Assembly (NCBI GenBank): GCA_018064605.1
Contig: JAGHUX010000016.1
Location: 1 to 64,000 of the forward strand
Direction of reading: 5' to 3'
DNA: 64,000 nt
Source: Candidatus Limimorpha caballi
Lineage (GTDB): Bacteria; Bacteroidota; Bacteroidia; Bacteroidales; F082
Positions 48,717 to 58,656 of this stretch are shown here, one piece after another (the first letter of the stretch is position 1; every line of letters starts with the position of its first letter). The position numbers were made by a program, and so were the translations under genes. The notes beneath the pieces are model-generated. The model worked only from the letters and a program-made list of their open reading frames with translations. It was not told where the DNA came from and made no database searches.

Positions 48717-49460
48717 TCAATCTTTTATAAGTTCGACAAATTCCTTGATTTTCTGCAAGTTGGAGACTTTCCACGTCATTCCGGCACCGGTATTGTCAAC
48801 CTGATTCGGGTACAATTCAGCGTGATAGTTTTCCACGACGGTTGTCAGTGAAGCGTGGCAGTTCCTGACACTGGTTTTGGCAATTATCTCTTTGATATTG
48901 TTGAGGTTGACGCCGCCGCCAGCCATGATGTTTATTTTCTCGCCGAAACGTTTCTGGAACTCGGCTATCATTTCTATTCCGGCCAAAGCGTTTGGTTTTC
49001 CGCCTGAAGTCAGGACCTTGTCGAAGCCGAGGTCAATCAACGTTTCCATTGCTTTCACAGGGTTTTTGCAAGCGTCGATGGCGCGGTGGAAAGTGAATTT
49101 CATGCCTTCACCAGCTGTCATCATCTTCTTTATCGCCGGAACGTCAAGCTCGCCGTTTTCATTGAGTGCGCCGATGACAACACCTTCATAACCAAGACTT
49201 TTAGTCATTTTTATATCTTCGCACATCGTGTCGATTTCATCATCATTATAGATATAGTTTCCCGGACGGCAACGAATCAAGACGCGGACGTCAAAGTTTT
49301 TTGATTTCTCGACAATTTTCGACACCTTTAGCAAAGTGCCGTACGACGGGGTGACGCCGCCGACTTCGAGCGCCTCGCAAAGCTCGGCGCACTGCGCACC
49401 GCCTTCCATTGCGTTACGCACTGACTGACAACTATTTGTGCAAACTTCAAAACGAATCAT
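48717..49460 (-). CDS. cutC: CutC-family protein
   Basis: 247 residues from the ATG at 49460 (MIRFEVCTNSCQSVRNAMEGGA); the track start adds nine unlikely residues. It is a TIM-barrel protein with family motifs GAQCAELCEALEVGGVTPSYG, VLIRCRPGNYIYND, FHRAIDAC and KVLTSGGKPNALAG. CutC was named for copper homeostasis in E. coli, but the biochemical role is doubtful. Here it is in an operon with a beta-mannosidase, which hints at a carbohydrate-related function. Confidence 0.92.
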   Translation of the reverse strand: MIRFEVCTNSCQSVRNAMEGGAQCAELCEALEVGGVTPSYGTLLKVSKIVEKSKNFDVRVLIRCRPGNYIYNDDEIDTMCEDIKMTKSLGYEGVVIGALNENGELDVPAIKKMMTAGEGMKFTFHRAIDACKNPVKAMETLIDLGFDKVLTSGGKPNALAGIEMIAEFQKRFGEKINIMAGGGVNLNNIKEIIAKTSVRNCHASLTTVVENYHAELYPNQVDNTGAGMTWKVSNLQKIKEFVELIKD

Positions 49461-49525
49461 GATAATTTGATGTTTCCCGCAAATCACGCAGATTTAATGC
49501 GGATTGTTTTGCGGATAATTTTTCG

Positions 49526-49533
49526 CAAAATTA
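49526..49533 (-). promoter_or_regulatory. Putative -7 element (TAATTTTG) for the cutC-mannosidase operon
   Basis: Minus-strand TAATTTTG, 65 bases before the cutC ATG. Confidence 0.45.
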
Positions 49534-49572
49534 ATAAAATCCGCGGTTTTCCCTGCACAAATTGAAGGAAAT

Positions 49573-49920
49573 TTAAAATTTTGAAATGAGCATTGAAATA
49601 AACGATACAATCGCCCCGAAATTCAAGAAACAAATTCCGCCGACCACTACAATTCCAGCACCTGTCAGAGTATAACTTAAAAACGAACTGAGTCTGTATT
49701 CTTTACGCAACATTTTCTCCCACAAGCCCAAAGCCAGCTCAGCCTTGCTCGGTTCTGGCAGCAAATCGAGTTGTCTTTTCACATCCTTCATAAAAACATC
49801 GCCATCTTTGATTTTCGGTGCGATGTCCGTCAGATGTCCGGTTATCTCCTTATCTAATTTAAACATTTTCATTGCTTTGCATTTTTGTGAATTGATTTTG
49901 TCCGGCTGATGTCCGGTCAC
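49573..49920 (-). CDS. Small membrane protein, putative anti-sigma factor
   Basis: 115 residues; ATG 49920 overlaps the end of the sigma gene as ATGA, though an internal ATG (MKMFKLDKEI) is possible. The N-terminal 75 residues are soluble (EITGHLTDIAPKIKDGDVFMKDVKRQLDLL) and the C-terminal part has one or two hydrophobic segments (YTLTGAGIVVVGGICFLNFG, AIVSFISMLI). Its position after an ECF sigma gene suggests it senses or holds the sigma factor, but it lacks a recognisable zinc-binding anti-sigma motif. Confidence 0.6.
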   Translation of the reverse strand: MTGHQPDKINSQKCKAMKMFKLDKEITGHLTDIAPKIKDGDVFMKDVKRQLDLLPEPSKAELALGLWEKMLRKEYRLSSFLSYTLTGAGIVVVGGICFLNFGAIVSFISMLISKF

Positions 49921-50420
49921 AGTATGTCGTTTTTCAACAGCGATTTCAGATGTTTCCTCGCCCTGAAAAGATGCGACATTATCGTGCTTTGTGGCATCTC
50001 AAGAATTTTTGAAATCTCCTTGATTGGCTTTTCTTCAAGATAATACAGCAAAACCGCAGACCTCTCCCATGTGGAAAGTTTGTCAATCGCCGCATACAAT
50101 TTGTCGTTCAAAAATGATTCGCTGGTTGAATATTCAGATATAAATCTTTCATTATCAATATTTTCATCAATATTTTCAATGTTTTTATTCCAATAAGATT
50201 TCCGGAAATCAAGATAGGTGTTGTATGCGATTTTGAAAATCCAGGTGGAGAACTTCGATTTTTCGTCAAATGTGGAGATTTTCATCCATGCCTTGAGCAT
50301 TGCATCCTGTGCGATGTCGTCGGCTGTCATTTTGTCGCCGCAGCAAAGCACAATCAGAAACCGCCGCAACGATTCCTGATTGCTTTCAAGGTACGATATG
50401 AATTGCTCCTTTGACATCAT
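49917..50420 (-). CDS. ECF-type RNA polymerase sigma factor
   Basis: 167 residues. Region 2 reads ADDIAQDAMLKAWMKISTFDEKSKFSTWIFKIAYNTYLDFRK, and region 4 reads LSTWERSAVLLYYLEEKPIKEISKILEMPQSTIMSHLFRARKHL. It should direct RNA polymerase to a small stress or envelope regulon. Start and stop overlap the neighbouring genes by four bases each, so all three genes form one tightly coupled operon. Confidence 0.93.
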   Translation of the reverse strand: MMSKEQFISYLESNQESLRRFLIVLCCGDKMTADDIAQDAMLKAWMKISTFDEKSKFSTWIFKIAYNTYLDFRKSYWNKNIENIDENIDNERFISEYSTSESFLNDKLYAAIDKLSTWERSAVLLYYLEEKPIKEISKILEMPQSTIMSHLFRARKHLKSLLKNDIL

Positions 50421-50896
50421 TTCCCGGTCAGCTTTCTTTCTTCGGCTTCAATCTCTTTTGCAAGATAACTATTTGATATAAAGAATGTTATGACAAAAGC
50501 AACTCCGACAGCGACCAGAACGCCACCACCGACATACATGACATTTCTCAAATCAACATTATTAATTACCAATAATGCGACAACAATCAGACCGAGTCCT
50601 ATAAGCGAGCAAATAAGTCCCGCCTTCAAATTCTTGATGATTGTGAGTTTCAAAGTTTTCTTCTTGTCATTGAAAGCCCCGACAATTTCAGAAACATTGA
50701 TATTTTCCGTTCCACCCTTTTGAATGGCTTCATGTAAGATTTCAGCCTGTTTGTCAATCTTGTGCTTTTTTCTATTTGACTCAAAAATTATATCAACAAT
50801 TGCAGCACCAAAAATCCCAATGAAAAAAATTATGCCAGAAATATCTTTACCATCAAGAGAAACAATACTTAACAAATTGATTAACAACGTATTCAT
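50417..50896 (-). CDS. Membrane protein of the ECF sigma operon (DUF6249-like)
   Basis: 159 residues. Predicted membrane segments are near 15-35 (GIIFFIGIFGAAIVDIIF), 90-110 (AGLICSLIGLGLIVVALLVI) and 120-145 (YVGGGVLVAVGVAFVITFFI), separated by a charged helix region. Similar small membrane proteins are usual beside ECF sigma genes in this phylum. First gene of the operon. The role is inferred from context only. Confidence 0.65.
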   Translation of the reverse strand: MNTLLINLLSIVSLDGKDISGIIFFIGIFGAAIVDIIFESNRKKHKIDKQAEILHEAIQKGGTENINVSEIVGAFNDKKKTLKLTIIKNLKAGLICSLIGLGLIVVALLVINNVDLRNVMYVGGGVLVAVGVAFVITFFISNSYLAKEIEAEERKLTGK

Positions 50897-50939
50897 AATA
50901 ATTTAAATTTTATTTAACAATATTTTAATTACAAATCTT

Positions 50940-51080
50940 CAGAATTCTTTCGATTTCGCACATTAGACGACTGCTATTTGCAAAATATTGCAGATTAAAT
51001 AAAAAAATCTCGCAGATTCCGCAGACTTAAAGCAGATACAATTAAAATCCGCATTAAATCAGTGAAATCCGCGAGACAAT
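50940..51080 (+). repeat. CGCAGATT-type dispersed repeats
   Basis: The 195-base gap before nadE contains several copies of (C/T)CGCAGATT and AAATCCGC. Related CGCAGATTTAATGCGGATT sequence occurs at 49489-49510. There is no gene in it. Confidence 0.65.
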
Positions 51081-51091
51081 TAAACAGTAAT

Positions 51092-51838
51092 CTACAATTC
51101 AAACTTCGGAATCGGCAGCAGCTTGAACAGGTTCATCCTGTGTTTTCTGTCGATTAACTCTTTGGTTTTCAGGTCATCGCAAACGCCGGTGCGGATATAT
51201 CTGTCGAGGACGGCGTAAGTGAAACCGAGGTTGTCCTCATCGGTTTTCCCGCAAAGGCCGTCGGACGGTGCTTTCTCAACGAGTTCGCGAGGCAGTCCGA
51301 GTTCGTGTCCTATCGCCTTGACTTCCTGCACGGTGAGTCCGCCGAGCGGTGCGAAATCGCCGGCAGCATCGCCGTAACGCGTCGAATAGCCGACCCAGTC
51401 TTCGGAAAGGTTGCATGTGTTCGCTACGCGACCGTTCACCGACTGCGAGACGGCATAGACCGCCGTCATCCTCAACCTTGGCGGAAGATTTGTAACAGTC
51501 TGACGTTCAACGCTTTTATCGATAATTCCAAGTTGTTTCGTCACCTCGTCAAGCATCGCATCGTAAGCACCTTTTATATTAATGCAGACATGTTTGATTC
51601 CAAGATGACTGATGAGTTTCATGCTATCGTCGATGTCGGGTTGAACGCCGTTTGGCATCGTCACGCCGATAACTCGTTCAACGCCAAGGGCTTCCACGCA
51701 CAAGGCGGCGACAACGCTGCTGTCTTTTCCGCCGGAGACACCGAGAACCGCAGTGCAGCCGGGGCCGTTTTGCTCAAACCAGTCGCGAATCCATTGCACG
51801 ACTGCGTCCTTCACTTTTTTCGCATCAAAATTTTCCAT
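51092..51838 (-). CDS. nadE: NH3-dependent NAD+ synthetase
   Basis: 248 residues. It converts deamido-NAD to NAD with ammonia and ATP. The P-loop SGGKDSSVVAALC, the substrate segment NTCNLSEDWVGYSTRYGDAAGDFAPLG and the loop EKAPSDGLCGKTDEDNLGFTY are present. The glutaminase domain of the long form is absent. It is divergent from mutS2. Confidence 0.96.
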   Translation of the reverse strand: MENFDAKKVKDAVVQWIRDWFEQNGPGCTAVLGVSGGKDSSVVAALCVEALGVERVIGVTMPNGVQPDIDDSMKLISHLGIKHVCINIKGAYDAMLDEVTKQLGIIDKSVERQTVTNLPPRLRMTAVYAVSQSVNGRVANTCNLSEDWVGYSTRYGDAAGDFAPLGGLTVQEVKAIGHELGLPRELVEKAPSDGLCGKTDEDNLGFTYAVLDRYIRTGVCDDLKTKELIDRKHRMNLFKLLPIPKFEL

Positions 51839-51881
51839 TTCGATTATTTTTTATGATTATTATTATCAATTATTTATGCCG

Positions 51882-51909
51882 CAAAATTAGCAAAAAATAT
51901 TTATTTTTG
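51882..51909. promoter_or_regulatory. Divergent promoters of nadE and mutS2
   Basis: TAATTTTG on the minus strand (51882-51889) lies 43 bases before nadE; TATTTTTG on the plus strand (51902-51909) lies 17 bases before the GTG of mutS2. The two -7 elements are only 12 bases apart. Confidence 0.55.
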
Positions 51910-51926
51910 CACACAAAATTTTTATC

Positions 51927-54335
51927 GTGATTTATCCGAATGATTTTGAAAATAAGATTGGCTTCCGAGCCGTGAGAGAGAGGCTCAACGATTTGTGTAT
52001 CAGCGAGATGGGAAAGGAACGTGTCGGCAAGATGAAGTTCATGACCGACATCGACGAGATTGAGACGTGGCTGAAACTGATTGAGGATTTCGAGGTTTTG
52101 CTCCGCGACGGCATCCCGTTTCCGGTCCGCGACTACAACGACCTGCGCGAAGAGTTCAATCATCTCGCCATTGACGGCACCGTCATAAGCCTCGAAAACA
52201 TCTTTGCGCTGAAACCGACACTCTCGGCATTGTTTTATGTCTTCAAATTCTTCAACTCGGAATCATCCGATAAAGTGCCGCACCTAAAAGCCTTGGCGGA
52301 AGGCATTTCCATTGACAATCATATCTTTACAGAGATAAACCGCATCATTGACGACAAAGGCGAGATTCCCGACAACGCCTCATCCGACCTGATGGAGATA
52401 CGCCGTGACATGCGCCGGAAACAAAGCTCCATCGACCACAGGATGCACAAAATCCTCAACGACGCGAAGAACGCCGGCTGGACCGACAGCTCCGCCGAGA
52501 TGACAATCCGCGACGGACGCCTCGTGATTCCGGTGAGAGCCGCCGACAAACGGTCGCTCCGCGGTTTCATCCACGACGAGTCGGCGACAGGTCAGACAGT
52601 TTACATCGAGCCTGCCGAAATATTCGATACCAACAACGAAATCAGGGAGTTGGAATATGCCGAACGTCGTGAGATAAACAAGATTCTGCTTGCCTTCACG
52701 AAGATTTTGAGGCCGCAGATTCCGAACTTAATCCAGGCATGGCGGCTTCTCGGCCTCATCGACTTCATCCGCGCGAAGGCGTTGCTTTGCCACGAATACG
52801 GCTGCATCATCCCGGAAGTCGTTGACACTCCGATGTTTGAGTGGCGTGAAGCACGGCATCCGTTGCTTGAGCAGAAACTCAAATCGCAGGGCAAACATAT
52901 TACGCCTCTGGATTTGAAACTCGACGACGATTCAAGAATTTTGGTCATCTCCGGACCTAATGCCGGCGGCAAGTCGGTGTGTCTCAAGACAATAGGGCTT
53001 GTCCAGTATATGCTTCAATGCGGACTTGCTGTGCCGATGAAAACCGATTCGAGATGCGGCGTCTTCCACGACATGTTCATTGACATCGGTGACGAGCAAT
53101 CGCTTGAAAATGACTTGAGTACGTACAGCTCGCATCTTCTCAACATGAAAAACCTGCTCCAGCATGGCAGCGAACGCACCCTGTTTCTGATTGACGAGTT
53201 CGGGACAGGCACGGAGCCGCAGCTCGGCGGCGCCATCGCGGAAGCCATCTTGTTGAAAATGAACGAGAAAAAAGCATTCGGCGTCGTGACGACCCACTAT
53301 GCGAACCTGAAACTCCTCGCCGACAACAACCCCGGTATCGTGAACGGCGCGATGTTGTTCGACACACGATTCCTGCAGCCGCTTTACATGATGATGATCG
53401 GCAAGCCGGGCAGCTCGTTTGCTTTTGAAATCGCCAAAAACATCGGCTTCCCGGAAGAAATCTTAGACAGCGCAGCGGAAATCTCCGGCAAGGAACATCT
53501 CGATTTTGAAAAACAACTTCAGCAACTTGAAGTCGAAAAGAAAGAGGTCAGGAAGAAACAATACGAGCTTGGCGTTGCGGAAAAGCTTCTTGATGAAGTA
53601 GTTACGAAATACAAAGGACATCTTTCCGACATCGAGAAAAGGAAAAACCAACTTTTGAAGGAAGCCAACAAAGAGGCGCAGTCGCTCATCGACAAGGCGA
53701 ACGCGAAGATCGAGAACACGATTCGCGAGATAAAGGAGGCGCAGGCTGAAAAAGCACGCACGAAAGAGCTGCGCGACGAGCTCAGGGAGATGAAACAGAA
53801 CCTCGAAAACGATGCCAAGGAGATTTCAAAGAAGTTGAAAGTCGAAGAGAAAGAAACCGAGAAAGAAGACCTGAAAGTCGGCGACATGGTGTGTATCAAC
53901 GAGTTGGAGGTCGTCGGCGAGCTTGTGGCGATGACCGACACCGACGTCACGGTTCAATTCGGCGAGGTGCGACTTCGCACGACCGTTGATAAATTGCGGA
54001 AAATCAGCAAGGCGACGGCACGGAAAGCGGCGCACAACCCGTCGTTCCTGAAGAAAAACATCATGAGCGACATCAGCGAGAAAGCCGAGAAATTCAACCT
54101 CACTCTTGATGTCCGCGGACAACGCGGCGAGGAAGCCGTTGACAACGTGGCGAAATACATCGACGATGCCAATTTATTAAGTATCAAAGAAATAAGCATC
54201 CTTCACGGGAAAGGAAACGGAATCTTGCGGAAGATGATAAGGGAATATCTGAGTCATCAGAGCTGCGTGCAGAGTTTCAACGACGCGAGCCTTGAAACCG
54301 GCGGCGCGGGGATTACGAGAGTGACGCTGAAATAA
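51927..54335 (+). CDS. mutS2: Endonuclease MutS2
   Basis: 802 residues from a GTG start (IYPNDFENKIGFRAVRERL). It has the MutS core with Walker A SGPNAGGKSVCLKT near residue 340, Walker B LFLIDEFGTGTEPQLGG, a long coiled coil (540-630) and a C-terminal Smr nuclease domain (LDVRGQRGEEA, HGKGNGILRKMI). MutS2 binds branched DNA or stalled, collided ribosomes and suppresses recombination; it lacks the mismatch-recognition domain of MutS. The gene is intact. Confidence 0.95.
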   Translation: MIYPNDFENKIGFRAVRERLNDLCISEMGKERVGKMKFMTDIDEIETWLKLIEDFEVLLRDGIPFPVRDYNDLREEFNHLAIDGTVISLENIFALKPTLSALFYVFKFFNSESSDKVPHLKALAEGISIDNHIFTEINRIIDDKGEIPDNASSDLMEIRRDMRRKQSSIDHRMHKILNDAKNAGWTDSSAEMTIRDGRLVIPVRAADKRSLRGFIHDESATGQTVYIEPAEIFDTNNEIRELEYAERREINKILLAFTKILRPQIPNLIQAWRLLGLIDFIRAKALLCHEYGCIIPEVVDTPMFEWREARHPLLEQKLKSQGKHITPLDLKLDDDSRILVISGPNAGGKSVCLKTIGLVQYMLQCGLAVPMKTDSRCGVFHDMFIDIGDEQSLENDLSTYSSHLLNMKNLLQHGSERTLFLIDEFGTGTEPQLGGAIAEAILLKMNEKKAFGVVTTHYANLKLLADNNPGIVNGAMLFDTRFLQPLYMMMIGKPGSSFAFEIAKNIGFPEEILDSAAEISGKEHLDFEKQLQQLEVEKKEVRKKQYELGVAEKLLDEVVTKYKGHLSDIEKRKNQLLKEANKEAQSLIDKANAKIENTIREIKEAQAEKARTKELRDELREMKQNLENDAKEISKKLKVEEKETEKEDLKVGDMVCINELEVVGELVAMTDTDVTVQFGEVRLRTTVDKLRKISKATARKAAHNPSFLKKNIMSDISEKAEKFNLTLDVRGQRGEEAVDNVAKYIDDANLLSIKEISILHGKGNGILRKMIREYLSHQSCVQSFNDASLETGGAGITRVTLK

Positions 54336-54342
54336 AACAGTT

Positions 54343-54430
54343 TAAAAAACACGAATTTTCACCACGAATTGCACGAATTACGCGAATCATTTTTACCACG
54401 AATTACACGAATCATTTTCACCACGAATAT
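54343..54430 (+). repeat. CACGAATTnCACGAAT tandem-like repeats
   Basis: Four to five copies of (A/T)CCACGAATT(A/G)CACGAAT lie after the mutS2 stop. Similar units occur at 29778-29800. Confidence 0.8.
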
Positions 54431-54516
54431 TAAGCTGAATTCAACTTTTTGATTAATATTTTCAATTTTTTTTGGCGCAAGAATTACTAATAATTATTAA
54501 ATATTGGTACGTTATT

Positions 54517-54550
54517 AAAAAAAAAGCAGCTGTCATTTACAGACAGCTGC
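54517..54550 (-). terminator. Rho-independent terminator of metK
   Basis: On the minus strand GCAGCTGTC pairs perfectly with GACAGCTGC across seven bases and runs into TTTTTTTTT. It lies about 60 bases after the metK stop. Confidence 0.9.
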
Positions 54551-54612
54551 ATAAAAATTCACAAATAATTCAAAATCAATTGATTTTCAAACCGATTGCC
54601 AATGTCAAAAAA

Positions 54613-55905
<1,293 letters not shown>

Positions 55906-56094
55906 AATAATTTAGTTTTACAGGTCCAAGGTGATAGGTGACAGGTGATAGGACAAGTCCTTTTTGCCTTTTTACCTTTTTACCTTTTACCTAAATTAAT
56001 AAATATGGAGTATTTGTGATTGTAAAAAAGAAACTGTTTTAGCATTTTTTCTTGTGGTTGCAATCAATCAAATCTTTCCACGAAAATTCCGGCT

Positions 56095-56146
56095 GCAAAG
56101 ATACAACAAATTTCATGCGGAAACATGATTTTGCGGAAATAATTTT
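56095..56146 (+). repeat. 52-bp direct repeat, left copy
   Basis: GCAAAGATACAACAA ... AATAATTTT, 49 of 52 bases identical by eye to 56686-56737. It contains the metK promoter on the minus strand. Confidence 0.9.
56096..56103 (-). promoter_or_regulatory. Putative -7 element (TATCTTTG) for metK
   Basis: Minus-strand TATCTTTG, 190 bases before the metK start. It lies in the left copy of the 52-bp direct repeat. Confidence 0.5.
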
Positions 56147-56147
56147 A

Positions 56148-56155
56148 TACCTTTG
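56148..56155 (+). promoter_or_regulatory. Putative -7 element (TACCTTTG) for the 134-residue ORF
   Basis: TACCTTTG starts one base after the end of the left direct repeat and lies 32 bases before the ATG at 56188. Confidence 0.5.
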
Positions 56156-56187
56156 CACCATTGTTTGACATTTAGATTTTTTCACTT

Positions 56188-56592
56188 ATGAATACAACAA
56201 AAAATGCACAATCTTTAATCAAAATTGGACGTTTGAAAATGACCATTGCCAAAGCGATAAAAAGAAAATGTGCTGACATTTACATCACTGACAATTATTT
56301 GAAACACATCTCAAACTATCATAGAATAGAGTTGGAATCATTAGGAATCAATGCTTTAGATTATGTAAAGCTTATTGCGACGAATTTCACACAGATAAGG
56401 AAAGGCAGCGGTGATTCTTTGCTCCTTGTCATTTACAGAGACGACGTACACGACACGGCTGCAATAAGTTTGAGTTTGAACGGCGACATTTGGGAAGTGA
56501 GGACCGCCCAGCCAAGGAGGACGAAAGAAATAGAAAAGAAGGAGCTGCTTTGGAGCAAAAATAAAAAAGTGGTAGGACTGCCTCAATCCTAA
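56188..56592 (+). CDS. 134-residue protein of unknown function, possible BECR/RelE-like nuclease fold
   Basis: 134 residues; the ATG at 56236 (MTIAKAIKRKCADIYITDNY) is an alternative start. I do not recognise the family. The layout (IYITDNYLKHISNYHRIELESLG, LIATNFTQIRKGSGDSLLLVIY, TAAISLSLNGDIWEVRTAQP, a final Lys/Glu-rich KKELLWS) is compatible with the BECR fold shared by RelE- and PBECR-type nucleases. That is a pattern-based inference with no motif to prove it. The gene lies between 52-bp direct repeats and is AT-rich. No partner gene is present. Confidence 0.65.
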   Translation: MNTTKNAQSLIKIGRLKMTIAKAIKRKCADIYITDNYLKHISNYHRIELESLGINALDYVKLIATNFTQIRKGSGDSLLLVIYRDDVHDTAAISLSLNGDIWEVRTAQPRRTKEIEKKELLWSKNKKVVGLPQS

Positions 56593-56685
56593 ATGACTCC
56601 TACAATCATCCTTATTATGCTTCTTTTCGAACTGCGAGGTAGGGTTCAAAAAGCCAAGGCGATTTAAGCCACATTTTTATTTGCC

Positions 56686-56737
56686 GCAAAGATACAACAA
56701 TTTTCATGCGGAAGCATGATTTTGCGAAAATAATTTT
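56686..56737 (+). repeat. 52-bp direct repeat, right copy
   Basis: Three substitutions from the left copy, no gaps. The inner TCATGC-GGAA-GCATGA is a perfect palindrome in this copy and imperfect in the left one. It has no gene on its minus-strand side to promote except the inserted ORF region. Confidence 0.9.
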
Positions 56738-56775
56738 CAAACGTAAATTCAATCTAAATTGCACGACATCATGTG

Positions 56776-57501
56776 TCATTTCAGCGTGAGTGTCTGGAAG
56801 CATTCCTCGATGCTTGCGTCGGCACGGTGCATCACGTTCATTTTGATGTTTTCGATTCTGTCGTTCGCCACGACCACACCTTTATTAATAATGATGATCT
56901 CCGGGCACATCGCCTCCACTTCCTGCATGATGTGAGTCGAGAGCAGCACCGTCTTCTCTTTTCCGAGCTCGGTGATAAGAGCGCGTATTTCAACGAGTTG
57001 GTTCGGGTCGAGGCCAGAAGTAGGCTCGTCGAGGATGAGGACTGACGGGTTGTGCATCATCGCCTGGGCGAGGCCGACACGTTGCCGGTAGCCTTTCGAC
57101 AGCGCCCCGATTTTCTTGCGCATCTCCACGGTCAGACCTGTTTTCTCAATCATCTCGTCGATGCGTTTCTTGGCGTCAGTGCCCGTAATATGATGAATGC
57201 CAGCGACGAACTCAAGGTATTCGCGGACGTACATATCCAAATACAACGGGTTGTGTTCCGGCAGGTAGCCGACGCAACGGCGCACCTCCATCGGGTCGGC
57301 GAGGATGTCGTAGCCTTCGACGGAGACAGTGCCTTCGGTCGGCGGGATGAAGCACGTGATGATTTTCATCAGCGTGGACTTCCCGGCTCCGTTCGGGCCG
57401 AGGAGACCGACGATGCGGCCTTTTTCTATTTCAAGGTTTACGTCGTTCAGCGCGAGCTGCCGGTCGTATTTTTTCGTTACGTGACTGACTTTTATTGACA
57501 T
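56776..57501 (-). CDS. gldA: ABC transporter ATP-binding protein, GldA-like
   Basis: 241 residues. Walker A LLGPNGAGKSTLM, signature LSKGYRQRVGLAQA, Walker B VLILDEPTSGLDP and the switch His in LLSTHIMQE are present. The signature LSKGYRQR is typical of GldA and related ABC-2 exporters, and Bacteroidota GldA works with GldF and GldG. F. johnsoniae GldA is about 298 residues, so this is a short version lacking the C-terminal extension. No permease gene lies beside it, so the assignment to gliding or secretion is uncertain. Confidence 0.8.
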   Translation of the reverse strand: MSIKVSHVTKKYDRQLALNDVNLEIEKGRIVGLLGPNGAGKSTLMKIITCFIPPTEGTVSVEGYDILADPMEVRRCVGYLPEHNPLYLDMYVREYLEFVAGIHHITGTDAKKRIDEMIEKTGLTVEMRKKIGALSKGYRQRVGLAQAMMHNPSVLILDEPTSGLDPNQLVEIRALITELGKEKTVLLSTHIMQEVEAMCPEIIIINKGVVVANDRIENIKMNVMHRADASIEECFQTLTLK

Positions 57502-57612
57502 TTCAAGATCTTATTTTCCAACACATCACAAGACACATTGCACCGGGCGGCTGTCTAAAACCACGATCCGCAGCAGAAGGCGCCGTGTCTTTTTTTTTAA
57601 AATTTGACCTTG

Positions 57613-57620
57613 CAAAGATA
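57613..57620 (-). promoter_or_regulatory. Putative -7 element (TATCTTTG) for gldA
   Basis: Minus-strand TATCTTTG, 111 bases before the gldA start, in the 288-base intergenic region shared with rplM. Confidence 0.5.
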
Positions 57621-57699
57621 CATTTTTATTTGTTTGGGCGATGTGAAACACACGAAAAATAATTAATTTCCGGATGTTGAAAATTAATTGCAGAAAAAA

Positions 57700-57739
57700 G
57701 TTTTTCGTAAGGAAATAATTTGTACTTTTGCAGTCCGAA
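57700..57739 (+). promoter_or_regulatory. rplM operon promoter, shared in layout with rpsT
   Basis: GTTTTTCGTAA ... TACTTTTG (57723-57730) ... GCAGTCCGAA has the same length and spacing as the rpsT block. The rplM start lies 50 bases downstream. Confidence 0.65.
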
Positions 57740-57789
57740 TTTTTTGGGAAAATAGTGTAAACAAAACACATAAACTAATTAAAAATTAA

Positions 57790-58239
57790 ATGGATACATT
57801 AAGTTACAAAACAATTAGCGTCAACAAGGAGCATGCCAACAAGAAATGGTATGTCGTTGATGCTGAGGGACAAGTTCTGGGCCGCATGGCATCAGAAATT
57901 GCTCAGGTTTTAAGAGGAAAGAGGAAGGCATGCTATACTCCCCACAGTGATTGTGGCGATAATGTCATCGTGATCAATGCCGAGAAAATAGTCCTCACCG
58001 GCAACAAAATGGACAAGAAGGTTTACGTCCACTACACTGGTCACCCAGGTGGACAGCGCGTGAAAACCGTGAAGGAATATCTCGCGAAGAAACCGGTTTT
58101 CGTCGTACAACACGCGGTGAAAGGCATGTTACCGAAGACACGCCTTGGCAGCGCCATCTTCCGTAATCTTTACGTTTATGAGGGACCGAATCATCCGCAT
58201 GAGGCCCAGCAACCACAAGTATTAACAATTAAAAGGTAA
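57790..58239 (+). CDS. rplM: 50S ribosomal protein L13
   Basis: 149 residues with the family sequence KKWYVVDAEGQVLGRMASEIA, GDNVIVINAEKIVLTGNK and YEGPNHPHEAQQP. L13 is an early assembly protein of the large subunit. First gene of rplM-rpsI-rpsB-tsf. Confidence 0.97.
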   Translation: MDTLSYKTISVNKEHANKKWYVVDAEGQVLGRMASEIAQVLRGKRKACYTPHSDCGDNVIVINAEKIVLTGNKMDKKVYVHYTGHPGGQRVKTVKEYLAKKPVFVVQHAVKGMLPKTRLGSAIFRNLYVYEGPNHPHEAQQPQVLTIKR

Positions 58240-58244
58240 TTAAA

Positions 58245-58634
58245 ATGGAAGTGATCAACGCGTTAGGTAGAAGAAAGACAGCTGTTGCACGTATTTACAT
58301 GAAGTCTGGCAGCGGCATCATCACGGTTAACAAGCGCGACTACAAGGCTTATTTTCCGACAAGCATCCTGCATTATGTGGTTGAACAGCCATTGATGCTC
58401 ACAGACAACCTTGGGAAATATGACATCAAGGTCAACCTCAACGGTGGCGGCATCAACGGTCAGGCGGAGGCTCTCCGTCTCGCGATCGCCCGCGCACTCT
58501 GCAAGATCAACAACGACGAATATCGTCCGGTTCTCAAGGCTAAAGGCCTGATGCGCCGCGACCCACGTATGGTCGAGCGTAAGAAACCAGGTCAGCCGGG
58601 TGCACGTAAGAAATTCCAGTTCAGTAAACGTTAG
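58245..58634 (+). CDS. rpsI: 30S ribosomal protein S9
   Basis: 129 residues. The N-terminal VINALGRRKTAVARIYMKSG and the C-terminal tail MVERKKPGQPGARKKFQFSKR, which reaches the P-site tRNA, are both typical. It lies six bases after rplM. Confidence 0.97.
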   Translation: MEVINALGRRKTAVARIYMKSGSGIITVNKRDYKAYFPTSILHYVVEQPLMLTDNLGKYDIKVNLNGGGINGQAEALRLAIARALCKINNDEYRPVLKAKGLMRRDPRMVERKKPGQPGARKKFQFSKR

Positions 58635-58656
58635 TCTATCAAAAGGAAAAGAAATC

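Noticed and set aside
55906-56187. SAM riboswitch upstream of metK
   Set aside because: The region consists of simple AGGTGA/TTTTACC repeats and a promoter; no SAM-I or SAM-II core could be recognised by eye.
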